A stretch of 64,000 nucleotides of DNA from positions 4,464,001-4,528,000 of the forward strand of contig JAULSN010000001.1 in assembly GCA_033439765.1 (NCBI GenBank). The letters are read 5' to 3'. The DNA is from Lasiosphaeria ovina. Lineage: Eukaryota > Ascomycota > Sordariomycetes > Sordariales > Lasiosphaeriaceae. The notes beneath the pieces are model-generated. The model ran no database searches. It saw only the letters and a program-made list of their open reading frames with translations, and had not been told where the DNA came from. Numbering within the stretch: position 1 is the stretch's first letter; each line of letters starts with the position of its first letter. Below are positions 42,527 through 51,743 of this stretch, piece after piece. The translations under genes and the position numbers were made by a program.

Positions 42527-43042
42527 ATGGAGATCCCCGACCACCCCCAGAAAAACAACAACAACTCCTCAAAAGGGGCTGCCTTTGGCTCGCGCCGCTC
42601 AGCCAAGAACCCAGCCTTCGAGACCAAGCTGCAGCAGATGGCACTCCCACTCGCACCGCTAGTACAGATGACGACGGGCGCCGTGCACCCGGCGTTCCCG
42701 CCAACGCTGCTGTCCTTCTGGCTGCTGACCGACGACCAGCTCGACGCCCTTGCCAGCTTCTACCACCAGCGCACACCCTGCCAGTGGACCGCCCACTACC
42801 CGTGCCCCGTCGCCTGGCCGCAGGGGCTCTCGCTCGAGGAGAAGCGCCGCAAGCTCGGCAAGTTCATCGGCCTGCGCGGCTGCGACACGCCGTTTCTCCA
42901 ACAGACGCTGCCGGTTGGCAGCGGCAGCAACAAGCGGAAGCGCGCGGGGCCCAAGACGGAGGAGGAGATTGAGGACGAGGCACGCCGCGCTAGGGGCGCG
43001 AGCGACGACGAGATGTTCAGGAGGAAGATGGGGTGGTATTAG
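42527..43042 (+). CDS. Uncharacterised small protein, 171 aa
   Basis: A single exon from ATG (MEIPDHPQKNNNN). Function not recognised. The central about 90 residues look folded and aromatic-rich: HPAFPPTLLSFWLLTDDQLD, ALASFYHQRTPCQWTAHYPC and LSLEEKRRKLGKFIGLRGC. A basic segment (NKRKRAGPK) and an acidic/basic C terminus (EEEIEDEARRAR) follow. No signal peptide or transmembrane segment. The helical LTDDQLDALASFYHQ plus the KRRKLGKFIGL block is the part most likely conserved. The long CT-rich leader upstream and a 14-bp minisatellite downstream fit a transcribed single-exon gene. A nuclear location is possible from the basic patch, but that is a guess. Confidence 0.75.
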   Translation: MEIPDHPQKNNNNSSKGAAFGSRRSAKNPAFETKLQQMALPLAPLVQMTTGAVHPAFPPTLLSFWLLTDDQLDALASFYHQRTPCQWTAHYPCPVAWPQGLSLEEKRRKLGKFIGLRGCDTPFLQQTLPVGSGSNKRKRAGPKTEEEIEDEARRARGASDDEMFRRKMGWY

Positions 43043-43663
43043 TGTTGAGAGGAGAGAAACAGGCAAAGGCAAATGGCAAAGGCAAAGCGTTGGGCCATTT
43101 GCTAATATTTTTTGTTGTTTGGTTTGGTTTGCTTGGTTGCATCGTCATTTTCTGGCATAGCATGGCACGCATAGCATGGCACGCATAGCATGGCACGCAT
43201 AGCATGGCATGCATAGCATGGCATTGCGTTGCATTGCGTTTTTTTATCTTTGGGGCTGCCTATATACATGCATTCATTCACTCATTCGTCGTCGTAATAA
43301 TGAATTCAGAGGTATTGTCGACATTGTTTCTCTAACCAGGGACGTTCTAGTTTCTCTTGTTAACCTACCTCATGTTGGCCGTAATTCTGACCGTGAGGCG
43401 CCCGAGTTGCAGGGTGCTTTGGCACGTTGTTATCAAAGTTCCGCTGAATGGAATTATATATTCACGACCTGTTGAAGCCACCCAACCCGGAACCAGAGCA
43501 AACAAGATCTTTTTTTCATTGCATGTGCCAACCCGTAACGCCATGCAGTAGTAATGCAGCCAACAACAGCCCCCAGGAACCCCGACTGTCGTCACTATGT
43601 ACTATACAGAACTGAAGAGAGGCAAGGAAGGAGAGGGAAAACGCAACTCGCCCCCGGGCACGT
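43043..43663. other. Convergent intergenic region with minisatellite
   Basis: The 3' flanks of the 171-aa gene and of sec66, containing the 14-bp tandem repeat. No gene is seen. Confidence 0.55.
43156..43225. repeat. 14-bp minisatellite, 5 copies
   Basis: Units of CATAGCATGGCACG: three perfect copies, then CATAGCATGGCATG and CATAGCATGGCATT. It starts 114 bp after the stop codon of the 171-aa gene. Confidence 0.97.
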
Positions 43664-44545
43664 CTATTTCCGGCCCTTCTTCTTCTTGGACCCGCCGCCG
43701 CTCACAGGCGTCGCCGAGGGCGTGTTGGTGTCGACCAGCACGGGCTCGTCTTCACTACCGACTTTGCCCTGCGTCTTCTCCGACTCGTCCTCGAGCTCCT
43801 TCAGGAACTCAGTCTTGATGGTGGACCGGCGCTTCTCCCACCACTCCTTCTCGCGCTCCGTCTGCGCCTGGATCTCGTCAAGCCGCTGCTTGAGCACCGT
43901 GTTGGCGGCGATCTCGTTGGCTGACTGGAAGATGATCTGGCCCCAGTTCGGCGCGAGCGCGTTGGCCTGTCAAGGTCGCTAGATTAGCCACTTGCTTTGC
44001 AAAATTCCGCTGCGGCTCATTCCGCAGCACTCCACGAACATACCTCCATAACCACATCCCGCAGCTCCTCCTCCATCTCCTTCTCGGCGCGCTGGAACCG
44101 CTGCCACAGGTCGTCGCCGACGCTGCCCCGCTGCAGGAGCGAGCTGCAGGCGGCCTTGGCGGTGCGGATCTGGATGATGCGGTGGATGTCCTCGACGGCG
44201 CGCCGCAGCAGCGCCGCGCGTATGACGCTCTCGGGGACCTTGGGCGTCTTGGCCGCCGCCGCCTTCTCGGACCCGTTGGCCTCGGGCTCCATATGCAAGA
44301 GCGACAGGTAGATGTTACGCTGGAGATGGGGGCCGAACCATGGCGCCAGGTTCGCACTTTGCGCTGCGTTGAGAGTAATAGGGTTAGCAAACACACGTTC
44401 CCCTAGACCAGAGAGAGAGACAGAGAGAAAACAACATACTGGCTTTCCTCTTCCGGTAGATGGTGGAAAATGTCATGAATGTCCCGCTCAGCACCACCAG
44501 GTACGCAAAGGGCACAATCAGGCCCCGCCAGTCGATGTCGACCAT
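43664..44545 (-). CDS. sec66: Sec66/Sec71-type subunit of the Sec62/63 ER translocation complex, 3 exons
   Basis: Exons 44545-44440, 44363-44044 and 43966-43664 give 242 aa; introns are 76 and 77 bp. The protein is a single-pass ER membrane subunit of the Sec63 complex, which works with Sec61 and Kar2 in post-translational import. Residues 1-10 are luminal or short, then a hydrophobic segment (LIVPFAYLVVLSGTFMTFSTI, about 9-29) is followed by basic YRKRKA and a cytosolic domain. Family-like blocks are ESVIRAALLRRAVEDIHRII and GSVGDDLWQRFQRAEKEMEEEL, plus NWGQIIFQSANEIAANTVLKQR. The C terminus is charged and ends in a Lys-rich SKKKKGRK. The start at MVDIDWRGL places the membrane segment at the N terminus as in the family. 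Divergent from npl4, 800 bp away. Confidence 0.9.
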
Positions 44546-45345
44546 CTTTGCGAAGTCTTTGCTGGCAGCGTGGTTGGATGCGATGGGGGTTACAGTCACG
44601 GGCGGAACCCGGTAATTAGAAGAGAGAAAAGAAAATGAAGAGAGAGACAACAACCAAAAAAAGGTGGCTCTTCGGAAACACAAACTCTCGGCCAGTCACT
44701 AAGTAGGGTTTGTATTAAACGGACGTGGTGTGTGTTCTGCTATGGCTGGCTCGTTCGTTGCGTTGCTCCCAAGTCAAGTGTCCCGAATTCACCCCAAAAG
44801 AACAGCTTGACATCAAAATTCTAGGTGGCCTTTCCTTTGGCCTGGCTGGCCCGCCGCTTGCAGGGGTGGCTTGCCTTTGCCCTTGCCGGGGCTGGTTCAG
44901 GCACGCGGGCGGCCGGCAAGCGGGCGCATCCCTCTGTGGCCAGAGTTTCATTCCAGCATGGGTTACTGTGTATGTAAGCCGCGTTTCCAGGTACGTACCC
45001 TGTCCGGAGCGAGTTTCTCCGGACTTTGGCGTTGGAGGTAACGCGGGGCAGAGCTGCTAGAACCACGCCACCACCCTACCACTAGGCACGACTTTATGAC
45101 GACGGCCAGCCTAACCCAGCCCACCAAAGCTTCAACAAGTGGGGTGAAGGTTGCAACTGCCAAACCAAACTCCAACTCCAACTCCAACTCCCGAGATAAC
45201 CTTTCCTTGCCAAACCTCCCTTCTTCTCCTCTTACGACCTTTGTGCGTCGACCTGTCGTGCAGAGCTCGCGTTTCTTCTTCTGCTTGCAAACATCACAAG
45301 CGAGAACAACTCGACACACGATCGAAGCTTACTCCAGCTGTCACC
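44546..45345. other. Divergent promoter region, sec66 and npl4
   Basis: 800 bp shared by two ER-related genes. It contains an AACTCC short repeat (about 45165-45190) in the npl4 leader. I see no clear unfolded-protein or Rpn4 element and no further gene. Confidence 0.5.
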
Positions 45346-47649
45346 ATGCTTCTAAGGCTTCGTGCGCCGGATGGCATGTTCCGCCTGACGGTGGAGAAGG
45401 ACGATACATTCGGCGATCTTGGCCGCAAGGTATGACTACTTCCATACTTCCGATCCCATTCCTCAGCCCAACCCAAGGCCAAAACTAACAAGCTCCTGAA
45501 CAGCTCCTCCCGCAGCTCCCGAAAACAGTAGACCCCAAGACCATCACCCTCTCCAACCACCCAAGTGGCGGCGACGCGAAGAGGATTGGGGAAATCGCCA
45601 AATTTAAAATCGGCCAAATAGGATTAAGGTAAGCTGGCGGTCCCCGATTCATCCCTTCCCGTTTGGTCACCCCCGCTCCGTCTTGTGTGAGCAGAGCTAA
45701 CTGCCGAACACAACAGCCACGGCGACCTGATATTTATTAGCTATCAACACCAGGATGCCGAATCTAACGGCCACGCAAACGGCGACGCTCCGAAGTCAGC
45801 AGCGTTGTCGTCAACCAACCGCCTCAACGGGAAGCCGATCCTCCCAACAGAAGACTTCCCCATCGACCCCCCGCCGGTCTCGTCCACTGGGGAAAAGATC
45901 AAGAACCCTTGGGAGACGGTTAGGCAGTCTGCTTTGGACGACCGGTTGGACAAGAAAGATGGCAAGATTCCACGAAAGTTCGACGTGAAAATGTGTCGCC
46001 ACGGGCCCAAGGGCATGTGCGACTACTGCATGCCTCTGGATCCCTTCAACGCCAAGTACCTCGACGAGAAGAAGATCAAATACATGTCGGTGCACTCATA
46101 TCTGCGCAAGGTCAACTCGGCGACGAACAAGCCCGAGCTCGGCAGCTCCTTTATACCCCCGCTCGTCGAGCCCTACTATCGGGTGAAGCGCGACTGCCCG
46201 GCGGGGCATCCCCAGTGGCCCGAAGGCATTTGCACAAAATGCCAGCCCAGCGCCATTACGCTGCAACCTCAAACGTTCAGGACCGTGGACCATGTCGAGT
46301 TTGCATCGCCGCAAATTATTGATAAGTTCCTTGACGCGTGGCGGAGGACTGGAGCGCAGCGTCTAGGGTTTCTTTATGGCAAGTACGTCGAGTACGACGT
46401 AGTGCCCCTCGGCATCAAGGCCGTGGTGGAGGCAATCTACGAGCCTCCGCAGGTTGACGAGGTTGACGGTATATCGCTCAACCCTTGGGAAAATGAAAAG
46501 GATATCAACCAGGTAGCCCAGGTCTGCGGCCTTGAGCAAGTGGGGATCATCTGGACCGATCTCCTGGACTCCGGCGAGGGAGACGGAACCGCCATCTGCA
46601 AACGGCACGCGGACTCATACTTTCTTGCATCTCAGGAGATCTGCTTCGCCGCGCGCCTCCAGGCTCAGCACCCAAAAGTCACGAAATGGAGCGATACTGG
46701 CAGGTTTGGATCCAACTTTGTCACCTGCGTCATATCTGGCAACGAGAAGGGCGAGATCTCAATCTCAGCCTATCAAACGTCGAACGATGCAGTAGAAATG
46801 GTCCGGGCGGACATAATCGAGCCATCAGCCGACCCCACCGTGATGCTCGTTCGCGAAGAAGAGGAAGACGACGGCTCGGTGAGCAGGACGCGGTATATAC
46901 CAGAGGTGTTTTACCGCAAGATCAACGAATACGGGGCCAACGTGCAGGAAAACGCGAAGCCGGATTTCCCAGTCGAATATCTTTTCGTCACGCTCACACA
47001 CGGCTTTCCCGAAGCACCGAAGCCAATCTTCATAAACGATAGCTTCCCGATTGAGAACAGGGAGAGTCTAGGGGAAGCACAGGAGCTTTCTGCAGTCGCC
47101 AAGGTGCTTAAGGTGAACCAAAAGGACGACCGGCTGGACGTTTCCAACTTTCATCTTTTATCCTTCATCCACCAAATGGGTGTCTTGTCAAAGGTAAGAA
47201 AGGACCACCTCATATTAAAACCCAGCTTGTTATCCTGAACATGACGCTGACCTGGAATCTCTTTGCTTTAGGAGGAAGAAGCGCTACTTTGCCGGGTGGC
47301 CACACAACACGACTTGGCCGAATTTTTCCAACTGCGGTCGACCACAGGATGGCAAACACTCCACGCCATCCTTCAATCCACTGGTGAGAGAATTCCCAAG
47401 CGCTCCAGATCTGATGACAGCGGAGGACGTAAACTAGAGTCTTTGGCTTCGTCCTCTTGTAAAACCGTTGCGGCTGCTACTTCGGCGGCTGCGGCGACCC
47501 TGTCTCCCTCCAGATCCTCTTTCAGATACGACGACGAGGAACCCCTTACTAAGCGCTTTGCGGCTGTCAGGTTGAACGAGGGCCGCCATGCATCATCAAG
47601 AAAGGCACCGCCGGGAACAGGTCCACCAGATGATACGCCGAGGAAGTAG
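45346..47649 (+). CDS. npl4: Npl4, Cdc48/p97 cofactor for ubiquitinated substrates, 4 exons
   Basis: Exons 45346-45429, 45504-45628, 45717-47193 and 47272-47649 give 687 aa. With Ufd1, Npl4 recruits Cdc48 to polyubiquitinated proteins, including ER-associated degradation clients and membrane-bound transcription factors. The N terminus is a ubiquitin-like UBX-type fold ([15 protein letters not shown]... to [10 protein letters not shown], about 1-80). A zinc-finger block follows ([13 protein letters not shown], Cys from about 163, with a second [16 protein letters not shown] pair). The MPN-like domain starts near 240 ([34 protein letters not shown]). It lacks the JAMM metal ligands, as expected. 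The C-terminal about 100 residues after the last intron are Ser/Ala-rich, and no NZF finger follows, as in other fungi. Start: first ATG, giving the ubiquitin-like strand at once. Confidence 0.95.
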
Positions 47650-48067
47650 GTACAGGGTCTGGAAGGGGACAGGGAAAGGGGCAAGCCCCCTTCAGAATCG
47701 ATGCCCTTCTGAAGGCAGACCGTGCATCTTACACACATTGAATGGGCTCACAGGCGCGATGGGAACGGGATACTTGACTGGCTGTAAATACGGACGTGGC
47801 CAGTGTCGACAAGCGACGAGGGAACATGACGCAGTGGGGTTGAGGAGAACGAATAGTAGGCGGCGTCCATATTTCAGTGAACAGCGTCTCGTACCATCAC
47901 AAGGGGTTATTCTATATAAAAATAGACCACAGACGGAGATTGGCGGAGCAATTGGCAATGGAAAGGAGCGGCTTGTTTTCGCTTTTTGCTTTCGGAAAAT
48001 GCACAGCACGAATAGCAGCAGAATAGAAGACAAAAATGAAAATTACACCGACAGTTTCTGAACTGTA
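47650..48067. other. Downstream flank of npl4 up to the transposon
   Basis: This is the npl4 3' UTR and unique flank. The transposon starts immediately after the TA at 48066-48067. No gene is seen. Confidence 0.55.
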
Positions 48068-48174
48068 CCATCCCCCCCCCCCCCCCAACCCGATCACCCA
48101 GGCTAGGCGATCACTTTTTACACCAAAACACTACAACTTTGAACAACCGTAGCATAGTCAATTGTGAAGCTATT
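48068..48174. repeat. Left terminal inverted repeat of the Fot1-like element
   Basis: It begins CCATCCCC, with a run of 15 C at 48072-48086, then AACCCGATCACCCAGGC. It pairs with 50555-50656 in reverse complement up to GTGAAGCTATT. Differences between the arms include C/T transitions. Confidence 0.93.
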
Positions 48175-48212
48175 TTCAAATAAAACATAGCAAAATGTAG
48201 CTAATTGATCGT

Positions 48213-50448
48213 TTAATCCATATATCGTGCCGGCACCCTAGTTGCACGCCCTGATCTGGTCATTCTTGTAGTTGGAATGTCGTCATCTGCAGCGTCATCC
48301 TCATCGTCTTCTTCATCCACCTCTTCTTCTTGCGGCTCTGCTTGAGCCGCATTTTGAGCCTCAACTTGAGGCTCTGCGGGAGCCTCGCCACCCATTAGTA
48401 TGGTAGCCAAAGTTATGAACCGTTTATTCGGGTTTGGAATTTTCCTCCTTTTCTTTGGCTTCAAGCGTTCCAATTCGGCCTCTAGGGCTTCGATTCGTGC
48501 CTGCTTCAAAACCAACTCGGCTTGAAGCCCGTCAACTGCTCTGGCGGCCTTTCTGAACTTCATTCTTGTGCCCGGACTAGCCCCCTTGCTCATATCCATT
48601 ATCTGGCGGCCTGATACAGGGGTATTGGGGACTTCAGGGAGGGCCGGGGCTTCCGGGGTCTTTTTTCTGTCTTGTTGAATCTCTGGATGGTTTAACGCCT
48701 TTTGCCTACTTATAGGCCAATTACCGGTCGTTCGCCATAATGATTTGATGGTTCTTGAAGTAAAACCTTCCTCTCTAGCCACCTTATAGTAGTGTTACGG
48801 ATCCCGTCACATACTGGGCAGCCTGCACGTGCGGGAGGGTCCGGTATGGGTCCGCCCCACCAATCAGCGTATGCCCGGTGAAGGAAGCTTGCTTGGCAGC
48901 GGGCACTTGGTTGCCCGCTCCTGTTGTCTTGCCCGGCACCGGGCAACCTTTGTAAGGTAGGCAAGTAAGAGCTGGGCTCTTATTGGCTACTGAAGATAGA
49001 TATATACGATGACCGTAGCCACGGTCTTAGATAGAGCTTGCTTGGTTCCTCAAGCAAGCAATACACATTCTCTGCACTCATACACTTTGAGTGGCAAACC
49101 CAGTTTGACTGTATTACCCGTGCAATAGGAGCTTGCCCTTTGTTCATTCTTCATATCTACTTCTCAGACCCCCAGTGCCTGTGCACGATACAACCTTGAC
49201 CCACACAGTCGAGCGGTTTGTAATAAGTAGCGTATAAAGCTAACTTTATCAACTGGTACTATATCGGTTAGACTAGCCAATTTGGCTAGCTCACGTCTAT
49301 AGTAAGCTTTGACGGCATTGAATAGGCCGTTGTCAAGTGGCTGTAAGCCGTGAGAGGTGCAGGCCGGTAGGAAGCAGAGATATATGTTATTGTAGAAGTA
49401 GGTAGTTATGAACTCGTCCTTTTATAATAATGTGAGACTATAGGTTTAAGGAAAGCGTAGGCTTCATATCTTACCGTTATATGGCTATTGTGGCCATTAA
49501 GAATAAGGAGGCGAGCCTCGCTGTCGTGGCCTAGTAAGGCGTTGGTTTGTAGAATAAAAATATCGTTGAGCCAACTAATCGCGAGTTGGTTATCAGTCTA
49601 GCCGTTTTCGCTTATAACGAAGCTCCATTCGGCTATTTTGTTCATTTCTTCCTTGAACTACTGCGTTTGAAGGTCTTTTCCTTTAAAAATGATGCCTGGA
49701 TTAAGCAATTTGCCGTCTGCACTAATACATTCGATCATGGTGGACCAGCTACGGCCCTGGTCACTTTTGAGGTATGTTTTTCTAGTCTCTGAGCTCCTCA
49801 GGACTAAAGAGTCAAGCCCTATATAGAATTAGCCGTAGAAAACATCATGGAGACTGTTTTCTTACTAAAGCCCGCCATAATGCCGGCCTTATCGACGTTA
49901 AAAGTGAGCTCAGGCCTGACCTAGTCGTATTCTTTCTCCCTACTATCAAAATACCAGTTAACGGCTTTGGGAGTGAAGCCATTGAATCGAGCGGCTTCCA
50001 TTCCCTTGCCTACTTTGGCTTTGATCTCGGGATTACGGGCTTCGAAGCCCTTAATCCACTTTTTCCCTAGGACTTCTTTATCCCCCTTTTTTACAAGTAG
50101 TGTTCTGATAATACTATACACTTGCGAATAGCTCGGGGTATAGCCGAGGCTCTCTTGACGAAGTATCCATTGAATGAGCCGCTTTTCTTCTTCAGCCGTA
50201 AGGCGACGATGCGGCTGATCAGCCTCATCTTTAGGGGGTATTCCCTTGAGTCTGTCGTTCAATGTTGTGTACGGTATACCGTGTTTTTGAGCAGATTTTC
50301 GAATCGAAAGCTTATTATCTGTGACATCAAGGTATGCATTAAGCATATCGTCTTCGGTATAGGTAGATATGGTGGTGGTACAATACAATACACACTCAAA
50401 GGTAGGGAGAAAAGAAGTCAAGGAAGCTAAAAAGAAGCTAATTTTCAA
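48213..50448 (-). pseudogene. Fot1/pogo-type transposase, broken by stops, a D-to-N change and a nested LTR
   Basis: Reading 50448 to 48213: a Psq-like HTH (EDDMLNAYLDVTDNKLSIRK, HGIPYTTLNDRLKG), a CENP-B/Tc5-like HTH (LTAEEEKRLIQWILRQESLG, VLGKKWIKGFEARNP), then a DDE core outside long open frames. The first catalytic block reads NVDKAGIM (Asp codon at 49891-49893). WSTMIECISADGKLLNPGII follows; TAG stops stand where the family has Gln (49658-49660) and Trp (49598-49600). The second catalytic block reads LILNGHNSH with Asn (49496-49498) where Asp is required. Then come CTSHGLQPLDNGLFNAVK, the LTR insertion, and an open C-terminal part (EEGFTSRTIKSLWRTTGNWP, an acidic tail). No intact protein can be made. 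G:C to A:T changes fit RIP. Confidence 0.9.
48793..49225. mobile_element. 433-bp solo LTR inserted in the transposase
   Basis: The insert starts TGTTACGGATCC and ends GGTTTGTAATA. The ends are imperfect inverted repeats (TGTTACGGA against TATTACAAA), so the original end was probably ...GTAACA with a C to T change. It is flanked by perfect 5-bp direct repeats AGTAG (48788-48792 and 49226-49230). Removing it with one repeat restores the transposase frame across FIRYYKVAREEG. A TATATA-like site lies at about 48990-49000. There is no internal retroelement coding sequence, hence solo LTR. Copia or gypsy origin cannot be told. Confidence 0.85.
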
Positions 50449-50554
50449 TCAATTTGCAACGGTGTTGCGTAAAAACTAGGGCTTGTGGGCTGACAAATCT
50501 ACACTAAAATTAAATTGCATGCAGTTACCTAACCAAATCTACTTTTTGCTTGTG

Positions 50555-50656
50555 AATAGCTTCACAATTGACTATGCTACGGTTGTTCAAAGATGTGGTG
50601 TTTTGGTGTAAAATGTGATCGCCTGGCCTGGGTGATCGGGTGTGGGGGGGGGAAGG
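50555..50656. repeat. Right terminal inverted repeat of the Fot1-like element
   Basis: Reverse complement of the left arm (begins CCTTCCCC when read inward). It has a C run of only 9 against 15 at the left. It shares ACCCGATCACCCAGGC, TTACACCAAAACAC and TTTGAACAACCGTAGC with the left arm. Confidence 0.93.
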
Positions 50657-51743
50657 TATGTAGATTGCGGCCACGGACATAACACTTTGTCACGTTTTCA
50701 CTCTTGTCTTGCTATTTGTTTGATAAATAACCTGGGTTACGTTCCTACAAAGTGAATTAAATTCCATACTTATCTTCGGCGTTATGGGGTAAGAAGATAG
50801 GTACCCAGCTGTTTCGACAACAGCGACCTTCGGCGGAGTTGTACGTCCCATCTGGGCGCTCGTCGGTAATGAACTCATCAGCGAGCAATTTTTAACACAG
50901 GCACTGCCTTGCCTATAAATAGTGTATGCCTACGACTTTCTAACTTAAGAAATACAAACCGTTCTTGATCACTGTCTTTATGGTGGGTGCACCGCGGAAG
51001 GTTTCTATCTCAACCAGAGCCGCGCACCATTTCAGAGGCATTCTTTCCGTCAGGGATTCTTTTGGGGAAAATCATCAAATGGTTTTCTTCTTCTTCAGGC
51101 ATTAGAATCAGTCCCTGCACCGCAAGTTCGCATCACCACCTCGCGCCCGACCGAGACGGCTCCGGAGAAGCATCGGCAGTTTGAACACCACCACTGGAAG
51201 ATACATCATCAGAAAGAGCCGGAGACATTAGAGAGACGGTGGCAAAGACTGGAAGGTAGTCCCTCATCTCTAGCACTGTCTGTAACTGGTCCCGTCCGCT
51301 GCTGTGAACACTTGGCTGGGGGTCTGTCCGGGATTTGGTAACCGTGGTGCAACTTCACGTATAGCTCATCGCCTAGGAAGCATAGCAGCAGTGGAGAGTT
51401 AGACTTCTAGAAATAATAAACCAAAGCCTTAAGAGCTCTAATAAACGCCTTTTTATTTCTAGTTTAAGTATCGCAATTTCGTAATAGAGGTCAAATTAGA
51501 CAGAGTAAGGCAGTAAGGATTTTCAGTAATACCTCTTCGTTTCTAATTTATTTATCGTTATTTCGTAATAAGCAGATCGTTAGAAACGATAGTTCCTCGA
51601 GAATACTTTGAAACGTCATTTTATTTATAGACTATGAAAAGACAAGGCCCCGGAAATTCTTTTGAACGCCTTTTTATTTATAGAATATCCGTCGTTATTT
51701 CATGAAGAGGGAAAATTCACGAGGCAGATTGATGATATCATTT
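50657..51743. other. AT-rich gene-free flank between the transposon and cpa2
   Basis: No supported gene. The part next to cpa2 contains degenerate repeats (51446-51715). The remainder has only short frames and may include older, unrecognisable transposon debris. Confidence 0.5.
51446..51715. repeat. Degenerate AT-rich tandem repeat, about 4 units
   Basis: Related blocks start near 51446, 51533, 51614 and 51669. Each has an ACGCCTTTTTATTT-like start, followed by TCTAGTTT or TATAGAAT and then CGTTATTTCGTAAT-like sequence. Spacing is 87, 81 and 55 bp. The block ends about 30 bp before the cpa2 stop codon, so it lies in or next to its 3' UTR. Confidence 0.65.

Larger units (their letters stand above)
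48068..50656. mobile_element. Fot1/pogo-like (Tc1/mariner superfamily) DNA transposon, inactivated, with nested solo LTR
   Basis: The element is 2589 bp including the inserted LTR (about 2.15 kb without it) and is flanked by TA on both sides (48066-48067 and 50657-50658), the target duplication used by this superfamily. The ends are inverted repeats of about 100 bp. Inside, on the minus strand, is one transposase with Psq-type and CENP-B-type helix-turn-helix regions, a DDE domain and a charged C terminus. The coding sequence is broken by stops and by a catalytic Asp to Asn change. This single copy lies between npl4 and cpa2. The family assignment rests on domain order, TA flanks and TIRs, not a database match. 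Confidence 0.92.

Noticed and set aside
49181..49207. Solo LTR ending at CGATACA or CCACACA
   Set aside because: Both give TG...CA-like ends, but the flanking 5-mers do not match. Extending to 49225 gives a perfect AGTAG duplication, inverted ends and a restored transposase frame.
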